Below, piece after piece: positions 9,209 through 18,200 of a stretch of 64,000 bases of DNA (position 1 is the first letter of the stretch; the number at the start of each line of letters is the position of its first letter). Location: positions 785,340-849,339 of the forward strand of contig OX638356.1 in the NCBI GenBank assembly GCA_951813395.1, written 5' to 3'. The DNA is from Longimicrobiales bacterium. GTDB taxonomy: Bacteria > Gemmatimonadota > Gemmatimonadetes > Longimicrobiales > Gaopeijiaceae. Made by a program: the position numbers and the translations under genes. Below the pieces are notes generated by a model. It saw only the letters and a list, made by a program, of their open reading frames with translations, had not been told where the DNA came from and made no database searches.

Positions 9209-9682
9209 TTACCCCAGAATGCCCCTCAGCATCAGGACCACCAGCTGAAAGCCGACAAGGATCGTCGGGAGCACGAACGTGAGCCCCACCGAGAAGATCA
9301 GTCCCGCCCTGAAGAGGTGCGGACCGATCGCACGCACGTCCCGGCCCCACAGCTTGTGCGCGAGCGACTCCGTGACCGGACCCAGCAGGTAGAGGACGTT
9401 CGCGAGCACCAGGATGGTGGCAACGCCTGTCAGCACGGCGCTCACGTCGGCCATCGCCAGCCCGGAACCGTTCAGAACGCTGACCGCCGCGATGCCCGCC
9501 AGCGAGACGGAGCCCCCCGCGCAGATGATCGCGTTGTAGGCGAGCCGTCGCTTCTCCCACCACTTGAAGATCCTGCCGACCGACCGCCTGGCCGGCAGCG
9601 GATAGAGGAAGTCGACAAGCTTCGATCCCCTGTGTCCGGCATCGACGCCGGTTTCGAATGGCGCCGGATTTCCCATCGGCAT
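9209..9682 (-). CDS. Small integral membrane protein of unknown function
   Basis: A 157-residue protein with about three to four hydrophobic segments (NAIICAGGSVSLAGIAAVSV, VLTGVATILVLANVLYLLG, AGLIFSVGLTFVLPTILVGF). A soluble N-terminus holds KLVDFLYPLPARRSVGRIFKWWEKRRL. It is convergent with pcm, only three bases away, and divergent from the creatininase-family gene. I do not recognise the family. Regular codon use and clean hydrophobic periodicity support a real gene. Confidence 0.65.
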   Translation of the reverse strand: MPMGNPAPFETGVDAGHRGSKLVDFLYPLPARRSVGRIFKWWEKRRLAYNAIICAGGSVSLAGIAAVSVLNGSGLAMADVSAVLTGVATILVLANVLYLLGPVTESLAHKLWGRDVRAIGPHLFRAGLIFSVGLTFVLPTILVGFQLVVLMLRGILG

Positions 9683-9777
9683 CTGCTCCTCCCGGACGGA
9701 CTCCCGGTGCTCGGACTGTCGACCCAGGTCAGGCGCGGCAATTCGACATCGCGGCGCGCCCCATCCTACGTTGCCGC

Positions 9778-10545
9778 ATGCCTGAACGTAACCTGCTTCT
9801 CGAAGAGTTGACGTGGCCGGAGGTGGAAGGGTTGCTTGCGGCCGGCTTCACATCGGTCGTGGTCGCGGCGGGCGCGACCGAGCAGCACGGTCCGCACCTT
9901 CCGCTGCTGGTCGACGCTGTGCGCGGTGACCGCCTGGCCGTCGAGGTGGCGCGGCGGCTGGGACGCACCCTGGTGGCCCCCACAATCCGGGTGGGGTGTT
10001 CCGAGCACCATATGGGCTTTTCGGGCACCCTGTCGCTCAGGGACTCCACCTTCAAGGCCGTGTGCGCGGACTACGCCACCAGCCTTTCGCGGCACGGTTT
10101 CCGCACGATCTGCTTCGTACCTTCGCACGGGGGCAATTTTGCCCCCCTCGCCGAAATGCTGCCCGATCTGCGCGAGGCGGCGGGGCCCGGATGCGAGGTG
10201 CTTGCCTACACGGATCTGCACGGATTCATGGCGCTGTGGGAGGGCGCGGTCGCGGAGCTGGCGCCGGACCTTGTGAATCGGGTGGGCGGCCACGCCGACA
10301 TTGCCGAGAGTTCGGAAATGCTGTGCATTCGCCCCGACCTCGTGCGGGGTGAGCTGGCCGCGCCGGGCTACGTCGCCGGGTTCGACGAAGAGGTCGCCGA
10401 GCGCATCTTCCGGGACGGCTTTCGCGCGGTTACCCCCAATGGTGTGCTGGGAGACGCGCGCGGCATGAGCCGCGAGATCGGCGACCTGTGCATCGCGCGC
10501 GCCGCCGACGGCATCGCGGCGGCGCTCCGGGAGGCGGGCGCGTGA
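9778..10545 (+). CDS. Creatininase-family metal-dependent amidohydrolase
   Basis: 255 residues of the creatinine amidohydrolase family, which hydrolyses cyclic or linear amide bonds with a dinuclear metal centre. Visible landmarks are LTWPEVEGLLAAG, the metal ligand motif ATEQHGPHLPLLVD, SEHHMGFSGTLSL, CFVPSHGGNFAPL and GGHADIAESSEML. ATG 9778 was chosen because the motif LLLEELTWPEVE is the normal N-terminus; upstream in-frame sequence lies over the divergent gene's start. Stop overlaps the next start (GTGA). The family also includes MftE and FAPy deformylase, so the substrate is open. Confidence 0.85.
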   Translation: MPERNLLLEELTWPEVEGLLAAGFTSVVVAAGATEQHGPHLPLLVDAVRGDRLAVEVARRLGRTLVAPTIRVGCSEHHMGFSGTLSLRDSTFKAVCADYATSLSRHGFRTICFVPSHGGNFAPLAEMLPDLREAAGPGCEVLAYTDLHGFMALWEGAVAELAPDLVNRVGGHADIAESSEMLCIRPDLVRGELAAPGYVAGFDEEVAERIFRDGFRAVTPNGVLGDARGMSREIGDLCIARAADGIAAALREAGA

Positions 10546-11510
10546 AGGCCGTCGGTCCGGTCGGCCTGGAAGCCATACGGGCCGCGCGCTTGCGGATCGC
10601 CGGAGCCGCGATACGGTCGCCGCTGATTCCTCTGGACCTGCCCGGCGCGTCCGCCGAGGTGTGGATCAAGCTGGAATGTCTTCAGCCCATCGGTTCGTTC
10701 AAGATCCGCGGCGCGGCCAATGCGATGGCGCTGGCCGACGCGGCCGTCATCGCACGCGGCGTCTACACGGGGAGCGCGGGCAACATGGCGCAGGGCGTGG
10801 CCTTCGCCGCGCGCCGCCTGGGCGTGCCCTGCAGGGTCGTGGTGCCCGACACGGCCCCGCGCGCCAAGCTCGACGCGATCGCGCGCCTGGGCGCCACCGC
10901 GACGCCACTGCCCTTCGACGAGTGGTGGAACGTCCTGCGCGATCACGGGCACCCGGACGAGGACGGGCACTTCGTTCACCCCGTCAGCGATCCGGCGGTG
11001 ATTGCGGGAAACGGCACGATCGGGCTCGAGATCGCCGAGGAGCTTCCGGGCGTCCGCGCGGTGGTCGTGCCGTATGGGGGTGGCGGGCTGTCGTGCGGGA
11101 TCGCGTCGGCGATGCGTGAAGTGCTCCCGGGGGTCCCCGTGTTCGCGGCCGAAGTCGAGACCGCCGCTCCCTTCGCGGCTTCTCTGCGCGCCGGCGAGCC
11201 CGTCGAAGTCACGCATACGCCGACCTTCGTGGATGGCATCGGCTCGACCAGTCTGCTGACGGAGATGTGGCCGCTGGCCAGCTCGCTGCTCGCCGGGTCG
11301 CTGGTCGTTTCCATCGAGGAGGCATGCGACGCGATCAGGGTGCTGGCCGAGCGCGCGCACGTCGTAGCCGAGGGGGCGGGCAGCACGGCGGTCGCGGCGT
11401 CGTTGCGCGGGCTTCCCCGAGTGGACGGCGGCCCGGTGGTCGCGGTCGTATCGGGCGGCAACATCGATCTGCACGTGCTGCGAGCGATCCTGGAGGGGCG
11501 AACCCCCTGA
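10542..11510 (+). CDS. PLP-dependent threonine/serine dehydratase-like ammonia-lyase
   Basis: 322 residues of fold-type II PLP enzymes. The Schiff-base lysine is Lys54 in GSFKIRGA. TGSAGNMAQGVAFAARRLG follows (the Asn-containing PLP ring loop), then the phosphate-binding VPYGGGGLSCG and a C-terminal SGGNIDL. This layout matches threonine dehydratase or serine racemase without a regulatory ACT domain. GTG 10542 overlaps the creatininase stop. Coupling to an amidohydrolase suggests a shared catabolic route ending in deamination, but the substrate is unknown. Confidence 0.87.
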   Translation: MKAVGPVGLEAIRAARLRIAGAAIRSPLIPLDLPGASAEVWIKLECLQPIGSFKIRGAANAMALADAAVIARGVYTGSAGNMAQGVAFAARRLGVPCRVVVPDTAPRAKLDAIARLGATATPLPFDEWWNVLRDHGHPDEDGHFVHPVSDPAVIAGNGTIGLEIAEELPGVRAVVVPYGGGGLSCGIASAMREVLPGVPVFAAEVETAAPFAASLRAGEPVEVTHTPTFVDGIGSTSLLTEMWPLASSLLAGSLVVSIEEACDAIRVLAERAHVVAEGAGSTAVAASLRGLPRVDGGPVVAVVSGGNIDLHVLRAILEGRTP

Positions 11511-11574
11511 TTCGCCGCTGCGGCCCCGGCGGGGTATCTTGCCCGCCGTGTATTCCTGCAACACAGGGGACAGA

Positions 11575-13050
11575 ATGACGACAGCAACGCAGGCCCGGCA
11601 TCCCCGGGGGCTCATGACGCTCTTCTTCACCGAGATGTGGGAGCGCTTTTCCTACTACGGGATGCGGGCCCTTCTGATCCTGTACCTGGCAGAGGCCACG
11701 ATCGGCCAGAACCCGGGCATGGGACTGGATGTCGCAACGTCAGGCGCCATCTACGGACTCTACACCGGGCTCGTGTACCTGCTCGGCCTGCCGGGAGGCT
11801 GGGTTGCAGACCAGCTGTGGGGGCAGCGCAAGGCCGTGTTCGTCGGGGGATGCATCATCGCGGCCGGACACTTCAGCATGGCCGTCCCCAATGACTTCAA
11901 CTTCTTCCTCGGGCTCATACTGATCGTTATCGGAACCGGCCTGCTCAAGCCCAACGTCAGTTCGGTCGTTGCGGATCTGTACCCGGAGGGGGGAGCGAGG
12001 CGGGACGCGGGATTCTCCATCTTCTACATGGGCATCAACGTCGGCGCACTCCTCGGACCGATCGTCTGCGGCGCGCTCGGGCAGAACTGGAACTGGCACT
12101 GGGGCTTCTCGGCGGCCGGCTTCGGAATGGTCCTGGGACTGATTCAGTTCCGCCTCGGATACGGCCGCCTCGGCGACGCGGGGGTGTTGCGCAGCGACCG
12201 GACGCCACAGCAGATCGCCAGCCTGAGCCGTCGTTTCTTCGGCGGATGCGCCGCAGTGGCCCTCGCGCTGGTCGCGTTCGGCGTTCTGGTGTCGCAGGGG
12301 TCGATTCCGATCACCCTCACGCAGATTGCGGGCGGCCTGGCCTGGGTCATCGGTGCGGTCGTCGTTGTCTATTTCCTCTACCTGATGTTCTACGGCGGAC
12401 ACGACGTCGTCGAAAGGAAGAAGATCGCCGCGATCTTCTGGTTCGCACTGCTGGCCGTGGTCTTCTGGTCGGGCTTCGAGCAGGCCGGTTCGTCGCTGAA
12501 CCTCTTCGCCGAGAACTACACGGACCGCACCATCGGGTCGTGGAGCTACCCGGCTTCGTGGCTCCAGTCGGTGAACGCCCTCTTCATCGTGATCATGGCA
12601 CCGGTGTTCGGATGGCTCTGGGTGTGGTTGGCCAACCGCAACGCCAACCCCTCGACGGCGGTCAAGTTCGCGCTGGGTTTGCTCGGTCTTGCCGCCGGCT
12701 TCTTCGTGATCGCGTGGGGCGCCGCCAACGCGACGCCCGACTCGCCGGTTTCGGCGTCGTGGCTGATCGTCATGTACTTCCTGCACACGGTAGGAGAGCT
12801 GGCGCTGTCACCGGTCGGGCTTTCGGCGGTCACCAAGCTGGCACCCGCCAACCGGATCAGTCAGATGATGGGGCTGTGGTTCGTGGCGACATCGCTCGGC
12901 AACGTAGTGGCCGGGCTGGTTGCCGGACGCCTGGAGACCCTGGAGCCTTCGCCGCTCTTCTTCACGGTGACCACGATCATCGGGTCGGCCGGATTCGTGG
13001 CACTACTCGCGAGCCCCATGATCAAGCGCCTGATGGGCAATGTGAAGTAG
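11575..13050 (+). CDS. POT/PTR-family proton-dependent oligopeptide transporter
   Basis: 491 residues with about 12-14 hydrophobic segments. The POT signature FFTEMWERFSYYGMRALLIL lies in the first helix and carries the E-x-x-E-R-F proton-coupling motif. YGLYTGLVYLLGLPGGWVAD follows, then GLLKPNVSSVVADLYPEG with a second signature, and ELALSPVGLSAVTKLAP near the C-terminus. These proteins import di- and tripeptides with protons across the inner membrane. ATG 11575 has AGGGGA six bases upstream; an earlier TTG in frame is rejected because it adds a non-homologous tail. Confidence 0.93.
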   Translation: MTTATQARHPRGLMTLFFTEMWERFSYYGMRALLILYLAEATIGQNPGMGLDVATSGAIYGLYTGLVYLLGLPGGWVADQLWGQRKAVFVGGCIIAAGHFSMAVPNDFNFFLGLILIVIGTGLLKPNVSSVVADLYPEGGARRDAGFSIFYMGINVGALLGPIVCGALGQNWNWHWGFSAAGFGMVLGLIQFRLGYGRLGDAGVLRSDRTPQQIASLSRRFFGGCAAVALALVAFGVLVSQGSIPITLTQIAGGLAWVIGAVVVVYFLYLMFYGGHDVVERKKIAAIFWFALLAVVFWSGFEQAGSSLNLFAENYTDRTIGSWSYPASWLQSVNALFIVIMAPVFGWLWVWLANRNANPSTAVKFALGLLGLAAGFFVIAWGAANATPDSPVSASWLIVMYFLHTVGELALSPVGLSAVTKLAPANRISQMMGLWFVATSLGNVVAGLVAGRLETLEPSPLFFTVTTIIGSAGFVALLASPMIKRLMGNVK

Positions 13051-13057
13051 CGGACGT

Positions 13058-14344
13058 CTACCAGTCCAGCCGCAGCTCCCGGAAGTCGGCCCAACCGACG
13101 GTGTAGGTCTGGTCTTCCGCGGTCACGACGACCCCGCGGTTGCCGCGACCGACATCGTTGGACCCGTCGAGTTCGAAGGAGCGGCCGTCGCGCAGCACGA
13201 CGGTCGAGCCGTGAGCGTTCTTCTCGATTCTCGCGATCATGGAGAATTCGATGTCGAACTCGACCTTGCCGGCGTCACCGCTGAGCATTTCCCAGGATCG
13301 GGTCTCATCGCGGTCCCAGGTGATTGTTCCGGTCAGCTCGTCGCCCGAGGCGGTCCATACGGTGCCGCGCAAGGGTTGTCCGCCATTGAAGTCGCTGCGG
13401 GACTCCTCCGACGGCGTGCCGTGGAACCGGACGTCGGCAAGGGTGCCCCACTGCACCTTGACCTGCCCGAGTGCAGGGTCCGACACGGTGATTCCGCGGT
13501 TGCCGCGATTGACGTCGTTGGTTCCCGACAGCGTGAGGCGTTCGCCGGAGTGGAGGAGGACGTTGGCCGAACGACTGCCGTTGCGGCTGATCGACTCGAT
13601 TGCGCCGAACGGGATCTCGTGCTCGTACGCGGACGTTTCGCCGTCCAGGATGTCCGTCGTCAGGGCCTCGTCGACATCCCAGGTGATGAATCCGGTGAAG
13701 GCCATTCCCGACGTGGTGGTCAGGGTACCGTGCAGCCGGCCTCCCTGTGGACGGGCATCGGCCGGAGCGTTGTGGAAAGTGACCTGCCTGATGTCGGACC
13801 ATTCCAGCGTCGTTTCGTCGTCGGCGCCGCTGCCCGCCGCGGCTTCGGCTGCGGGCGACCCCTCGTCCCTGGCCGGCGTGACCACCAGGGAGCGCATGCC
13901 GGGTCCGAGGTCGCTGGACCGTCCGTGCATTGTGGCCTGCTCGCCGGAGCGGAAAACGAACACGGCCCTGTTGCGCCCGGTGGCCAGGATGTGATCGACG
14001 TGTCCGAAACGGACGCCGGCAAGGCCGCCTCCGCCGTCGTCAATTCTGGTCAGGTCGAGGAGGTCACCCCAACTGCCCTCGTTGCGGTCCCAGCGCAGGA
14101 AGCCCGTATGCGTCTGTCCGCCACGCGTCCGCACCGTCCCGTACAGCCGGTTCACGCCGGACAGCGGTTCGACGAGATCGTAGCTTCGGGCAGGCGCGGG
14201 CGGTACGGCCTCGTGGGCGGGGCCGGGGCCGGCCTGATGGCCCGGGTTGGCGAGGGCCATCGTAGCGACAATGCCCGCGAGAGCCGAGCCGCCGACGAGG
14301 GCGAGGTTCCTTACGTCTTCTGCCAGGGTCGGACGATGTTGCAT
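13058..14344 (-). CDS. Membrane-anchored protein built of three divergent ~105-residue repeats
   Basis: 428 residues. The N-terminus has a hydrophobic helix (NLALVGGSALAGIVATMALA) and a Pro/Ala spacer. Three repeat units follow at about 66-192, 203-307 and 325-428. Each opens with L-x-G-T-x-x-T-x-x-G-x-x-x-T-G-x-x-x-W-D-x-x-E (RLYGTVRTRGG, RLHGTLTTTSG, PLRGTVWTASG). Each later carries the pattern NDVNRGNRGI / NDVGRGNRGV / SDLGPGMRSL and ends in a W-x-D-I/F-R beta segment. The pattern suggests tandem beta-sandwich or SH3-like domains displayed outside the membrane. I do not recognise the family. It is convergent with the peptide transporter, seven bases away. Confidence 0.75.
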   Translation of the reverse strand: MQHRPTLAEDVRNLALVGGSALAGIVATMALANPGHQAGPGPAHEAVPPAPARSYDLVEPLSGVNRLYGTVRTRGGQTHTGFLRWDRNEGSWGDLLDLTRIDDGGGGLAGVRFGHVDHILATGRNRAVFVFRSGEQATMHGRSSDLGPGMRSLVVTPARDEGSPAAEAAAGSGADDETTLEWSDIRQVTFHNAPADARPQGGRLHGTLTTTSGMAFTGFITWDVDEALTTDILDGETSAYEHEIPFGAIESISRNGSRSANVLLHSGERLTLSGTNDVNRGNRGITVSDPALGQVKVQWGTLADVRFHGTPSEESRSDFNGGQPLRGTVWTASGDELTGTITWDRDETRSWEMLSGDAGKVEFDIEFSMIARIEKNAHGSTVVLRDGRSFELDGSNDVGRGNRGVVVTAEDQTYTVGWADFRELRLDW

Positions 14345-14551
14345 CCCGGGGCCTCCGGTCCTGTCGTTGCGGCTGTCTCTGGTTCATCTCCTACGGGAAA
14401 AGTCGGCGAAATGTTCCGGCGAGGCGTGCGTGGGCGGTGGCGATGCCGCCTCTGACTTGTCCCGACCGGAGAATGGGGTAGCTTGAACGGGACACGGCGC
14501 GCCCAAACGGCGCGTTCGGCCTTCCCGGAAACAGGACCGCGATCCTCTTCC

Positions 14552-14995
14552 ATGTCGCTCTTGCGCAAGATCTTCGGTGGGCCCGGCGGGGCCAACCGGG
14601 TGGACTACTACGAGGAAGGCCTCGCCCTTGCCCAGGAAGGGAAGTTCCACGAGGCCCTGACCTCGTTTCGACTCGCGCTGAAGGAAGAGCCGGGCGATCC
14701 CATCGTTCTCCAGCAGATCGCGATCGCATACACGCGCATCGGGATGGAGGAAGAGGCGATCAAGACGTACCGGCACGTCCTCAACAAGCACCCCGATTCG
14801 CCTGGAGCCCACTACGGACTGGCGTTCCTGCTCTTGCGCCACGGCGCACGCGGTGAGGCGATGGGCCACCTGGAAGCGTTCCTGGCCCAGTCTCCGGCAG
14901 ACGACGAAGCCCGGGACCACGTCGACCACGCCCGCAACACCCTCCAGGAACTTCAGGGCGAAGGCCTGGCTGGGCCGGCGGGCGACAAAACCTGA
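14552..14995 (+). CDS. Small tetratricopeptide-repeat protein
   Basis: 147 residues with at least three TPR units: YYEEGLALAQEGKFHEALTS, PIVLQQIAIAYTRIGMEEEA and HYGLAFLLLRHGARGEAMGH. There is no signal peptide, so it is probably a cytoplasmic adaptor. ATG 14552 (MSLLRKIFGG) starts the conserved-looking part. An in-frame TTG at 14483 would add 23 residues of low similarity; neither has a strong ribosome binding site. It opens a plus-strand run with osmC-like, acyl-CoA synthetase, cutA and TerB-like genes. Confidence 0.75.
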   Translation: MSLLRKIFGGPGGANRVDYYEEGLALAQEGKFHEALTSFRLALKEEPGDPIVLQQIAIAYTRIGMEEEAIKTYRHVLNKHPDSPGAHYGLAFLLLRHGARGEAMGHLEAFLAQSPADDEARDHVDHARNTLQELQGEGLAGPAGDKT

Positions 14996-15075
14996 TTCGC
15001 GGTGTCAGGCCGGCGGCTCCCGAGGGCCGGTTCTCGAACGCGGAACCGCCAATCCCCTCGTGACGGGAACCTGAA

Positions 15076-15489
15076 ATGACAGTGGACAAGGAGATCCGTC
15101 TCAGCTGGACCGGTTCAGGCCTGGTCTTTGACGGCGGGGCCCCCGGAGGTCCGCAGATCGTGGTCGATGGCGACTGTGCAGTGGGCCCGTCCCCAATGGA
15201 TCTCGTGCTGACGGCCGTTGCGGCGTGCATGGCCATCGACGTCAAGGTGATTCTCGACAAGGGTCGTGTTCCGTTCGACAACCTCGACGTGCGCGCCGAG
15301 GGGGAACGCCGCGAAGAGCCGCCGCGCAGCTATCGTGCGGCGCGACTGGTGTTCACGGTGACGGGAGTGCCACCGGCGAGCCGTCCGAGGGTGGACCGGG
15401 CGATCGAGCTGTCGCGGGAGAAATACTGTTCGGTCCTGTTCTCGCTTAGAGAGGATCTGGTGCTCGATACCGTTATCGAGGGAGGGTAG
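15076..15489 (+). CDS. OsmC/Ohr-family peroxide-reductase-like protein
   Basis: 137 residues of the OsmC fold. The two expected cysteines are present: Cys51 in VAACMAIDV, the peroxidatic position at the head of the long helix, and Cys118 in EKYCSVLFSL, the resolving position. GPSPMDLVLTAVAAC is a typical family signature. Members reduce organic hydroperoxides or act in osmotic stress; some are redox proteins of unknown substrate. It lies five bases upstream of the acyl-CoA synthetase start, suggesting co-transcription and a possible link to lipid peroxides. Confidence 0.88.
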   Translation: MTVDKEIRLSWTGSGLVFDGGAPGGPQIVVDGDCAVGPSPMDLVLTAVAACMAIDVKVILDKGRVPFDNLDVRAEGERREEPPRSYRAARLVFTVTGVPPASRPRVDRAIELSREKYCSVLFSLREDLVLDTVIEGG

Positions 15490-15493
15490 GTCC

Positions 15494-17323
15494 GTGTCCG
15501 ACACAATCAACTACTTTGCCAACCCGGCCGATATCCCGGAGGGAACGCTCGTCGAACTCTTTTTCGACACTTGCGGGCGGCTTTCGGACCATGACGCCTA
15601 CAGTCCGGGCGGAGACGCCCCAACGCTCACCTATGCGAAGGTGCAGGACGAGGTGCGACGCGCCGCCGCCGGTCTCGCGCGCGCCGGAATCAAGCGCGGC
15701 GACCGCGTGGCCATCCTTTCCGAGAACCGGCTGGAGTGGGCGCTGGCGGACTGGGCATGCCTGTGCGCGGGGGCGGTCGACGTGCCCATCTACAGTACGC
15801 TTCCCGCGGCCCAGGTCGCCTATATCCTCGAGAACTCGGGTGCTTCGCTGGTTTTCGTCTCAGACGCGGAACAGCACGAAAAGGCCCGGGATGCGATCGC
15901 ACGCGCGGGACTGGACCTGACGATCGTCGTGTTCGACGGCGGGACGGACCTGGACGGCGCCACCGGCTGGGACGACTTCGTCGCGTCCGGCGACAGCGCG
16001 TCAATGGACGATTTCGTGAGGGAAGCGCGGCGGGCCCAGCCGCATGACCTCGCCACGATGATCTACACGTCGGGCACCACGGGTACACCCAAGGGGGTCA
16101 TGCTGAGCCACAACAATCTCAGTTCGAACATCTGGGCGACCGGCGAGATCCTGACCCTCGGGAGAGACGACTGCAGCCTCTCCTTCCTGCCCCTGTCCCA
16201 CGTCCTCCAGCGCATGGTGGACTACGTCTTCTTCGCGGCCGGGTGCACGGTGACGCACGGCTCCATCGAGACCGTCGCGGCCGACATGAAGCGCCTGCGG
16301 CCGACCGTGCTGGTCTCGGTGCCGCGCCTGTACGAAAAGGTCTACCAGAACATTCTGGATGCCGGTGGGGCGAAGGGCAAGCTGGTGTCCTGGGCGGCGG
16401 GAGTGGGACGCCGCATGGCGCTGTGCAGGGAGCGCGGTGCCGGGGCGCCGTTCATTCTGAACCTGCAGTACGGGATCGCGGATCGGCTGGTGTTCGCCAA
16501 GATTCGCCAGGCGGTGGGCGGGAGGCTCAGGTACTTCGTGAGTGGCGGGGCCGCGCTTGCGCCGGAGATCAACCGCTTCTTCCTGGGCGCGGGTATCACC
16601 ATCCTGGAGGGATACGGCCTCAGCGAGACGTCTCCTGTCACGAACGTGAACTCGTTCGAGCACTTCAGGATCGGGACGGTAGGGCGTCCGGTGCCCGGAA
16701 CCGAGATTCGGATCGCCGATGACGGGGAGATCCTGATCCGGGGTCCGCAGGTGATGATGGGGTATTACGGGCTGGAGGAAATGACCCGCGAAGTGATTGC
16801 GGAAGACGGATGGTTCAGTACCGGAGACATCGGTGAACTGAGCAGCGACGGGTATCTGAAGATCACCGACAGGAAGAAGGACCTGATCAAGACTTCGGGC
16901 GGCAAGTACGTCGCGCCGCAGGCGATCGAGAACCTGCTGAAGAAGAATCCGTACGTCGATCAGGCCGTCGTCGTCGGGGACGGACGGAAGTTCTGCGCGG
17001 TCCTGGTGGTCCCGGCCTTCGAGCGTCTGCAGAGCTGGGCCGCCGAGGAAGGCCTGGAAGCCGGCGACACGGGGGCTCTCCTGGCGCAGTCCAGGTCACG
17101 GGACTTGCTCAAGGACGAGATTCTGGGAGAAATGCGCGACCTTGCCCGGTTTGAAATGCCCAAGAAGATCGGGCTGTTGGCCGAGCCGTTCACGGTCGAA
17201 AACGGTGCCCTCACCCCTACCCAGAAGGTCAAGCGTTCGGTGGTGACGGAACAGTATGCCGGACTGATCGAGTCCTTCTATCGGCCCGAGTCCGTCCAGC
17301 AGACGATCTTTTTGGCGTCGTGA
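15494..17323 (+). CDS. Long-chain fatty-acid--CoA ligase (AMP-forming)
   Basis: 609 residues of the ANL adenylating superfamily. The P-loop-like AMP motif is MIYTSGTTGTPKGVMLSHNN near residue 190. It is followed by ILEGYGLSETSPVTN, WFSTGDIGELSSDGYLKITD and the hinge/catalytic region DRKKDLIKTSGGKYVAPQAIEN with the conserved Lys. This layout, and the length of about 600, match bacterial FadD15-type long-chain acyl-CoA synthetases, which activate fatty acids with ATP and CoA. GTG 15494 has GGAGGGTAGG just upstream. It fits with the acyl-CoA dehydrogenase 15 kb downstream, though they are not an operon. Confidence 0.92.
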   Translation: MSDTINYFANPADIPEGTLVELFFDTCGRLSDHDAYSPGGDAPTLTYAKVQDEVRRAAAGLARAGIKRGDRVAILSENRLEWALADWACLCAGAVDVPIYSTLPAAQVAYILENSGASLVFVSDAEQHEKARDAIARAGLDLTIVVFDGGTDLDGATGWDDFVASGDSASMDDFVREARRAQPHDLATMIYTSGTTGTPKGVMLSHNNLSSNIWATGEILTLGRDDCSLSFLPLSHVLQRMVDYVFFAAGCTVTHGSIETVAADMKRLRPTVLVSVPRLYEKVYQNILDAGGAKGKLVSWAAGVGRRMALCRERGAGAPFILNLQYGIADRLVFAKIRQAVGGRLRYFVSGGAALAPEINRFFLGAGITILEGYGLSETSPVTNVNSFEHFRIGTVGRPVPGTEIRIADDGEILIRGPQVMMGYYGLEEMTREVIAEDGWFSTGDIGELSSDGYLKITDRKKDLIKTSGGKYVAPQAIENLLKKNPYVDQAVVVGDGRKFCAVLVVPAFERLQSWAAEEGLEAGDTGALLAQSRSRDLLKDEILGEMRDLARFEMPKKIGLLAEPFTVENGALTPTQKVKRSVVTEQYAGLIESFYRPESVQQTIFLAS

Positions 17324-17353
17324 CGGGTATATGAGCCGTGACGGGCGTATGAC
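17319..17353 (+). repeat. Imperfect 17-base tandem repeat between the acyl-CoA synthetase and cutA
   Basis: Bases 17319-17335 and 17337-17353 match at 14 of 17 positions. The first copy contains the stop codon of the synthetase; the second ends just before the cutA ATG at 17354. No function is apparent; slippage during replication is the simplest origin. Confidence 0.7.
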
Positions 17354-17686
17354 ATGACGGCGGGCAGCGAGACCGGTGTCGTAACGGTGCTGATGACCGC
17401 GCCCGGAGTCGCGGTCGCCGAAGAGGTCGTGCGCCGGTTGCTGGACGACCGGCTCATCGCCTGCGGCAACGTGTTGCCCGGAGCGATCAGCCTGTATCGG
17501 TGGGAGGGAGAGGTCCACCGCGACGAGGAAGCGCTCGTCGTCCTCAAGACCCTCCGCCGCCTGGTGCCCGGCATGCTGGAGCGGGCAGGTGAATTGCATC
17601 CGTACGACGTGCCCGAACTCCTCGTGCAGCCGGTGGTGGCCGGACGAGCGGACTATCTGGAGTGGGTGGAGAATGAGTGCTGTTGA
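17354..17686 (+). CDS. cutA: CutA1 divalent-cation tolerance protein
   Basis: 110 residues, the usual size for this trimeric ferredoxin-like-fold protein. Family motifs are VVTVLMTAPGVAVAEEVVRRL, LIACGNVLPGAISLYRWEGE and EEALVVLKTLRRLVP, ending with HPYDVPELLVQPV and YLEWV. CutA1 binds copper and other divalent metals in vitro, and loss causes metal sensitivity in Escherichia coli; its real role is debated. The stop lies inside the start of the TerB-like gene, so the pair is coupled. Confidence 0.93.
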   Translation: MTAGSETGVVTVLMTAPGVAVAEEVVRRLLDDRLIACGNVLPGAISLYRWEGEVHRDEEALVVLKTLRRLVPGMLERAGELHPYDVPELLVQPVVAGRADYLEWVENECC

Positions 17687-18200
17687 AGGCGAGATGCTCG
17701 ATAGAATCAAATCCTTCTTTTTCCGCGAGATGGCTCCTCCGGACGAGGAGGACGCCGGCGGACCAAGTGCCGAGGACCTCCGGATCGCGGCTTGCGCGCT
17801 GTTGCTGGAGGTGGCCCACGCCGACGACCACTTCAGCGCGGGCGAGCGCCGACACCTGCGCGACCTTGTGCGGCGGCACTTCGGACTCAGGGCGGAAGCG
17901 GCGGCGGAACTGATTGTCGTCGCGGAATACGAGCGCCAGCGCCGCACGGATCTGTGGGGGTTCGCAAAGCTGGTCAAGGCGCACTACTCCACGGGACAGA
18001 AGCTCGTTCTCGCCGAAGCCATGTGGGGTCTGGTCCTGGCCGACGGCAGGCTCGCCGCGCGGGAGGACTACATCATGAGGAAGATCTCCCGCCTCGTCGG
18101 GCTCAAGACCGGATACCTGGCGGAGGCCAGAAAGCGACTCGAGGAGACGAAGGCCGATCCGGAACCCGGGACGGCGCCGACGGAGGGAGGGACACCGTGA
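17673..18200 (+). CDS. TerB-like (tellurite-resistance/DnaJ-N type) helical protein
   Basis: 175 residues. After a short amphipathic N-terminus (LDRIKSFFFREM), the TerB helical domain shows DLRIAACALLLEVAHADDHFS and ERRHLRDLVRRHFGL. A second half-repeat reads KLVLAEAMWGLVLADGRLAARED. The two A-D-G/D-x-x acidic loops are typical TerB metal-binding-like sites. Function in this family is vague (tellurite or membrane stress). ATG 17673 overlaps cutA by 14 bases; ATG 17694 with AAGG upstream is an alternative. Stop overlaps the next GTG (GTGA). Confidence 0.8.
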   Translation: MSAVEGEMLDRIKSFFFREMAPPDEEDAGGPSAEDLRIAACALLLEVAHADDHFSAGERRHLRDLVRRHFGLRAEAAAELIVVAEYERQRRTDLWGFAKLVKAHYSTGQKLVLAEAMWGLVLADGRLAAREDYIMRKISRLVGLKTGYLAEARKRLEETKADPEPGTAPTEGGTP

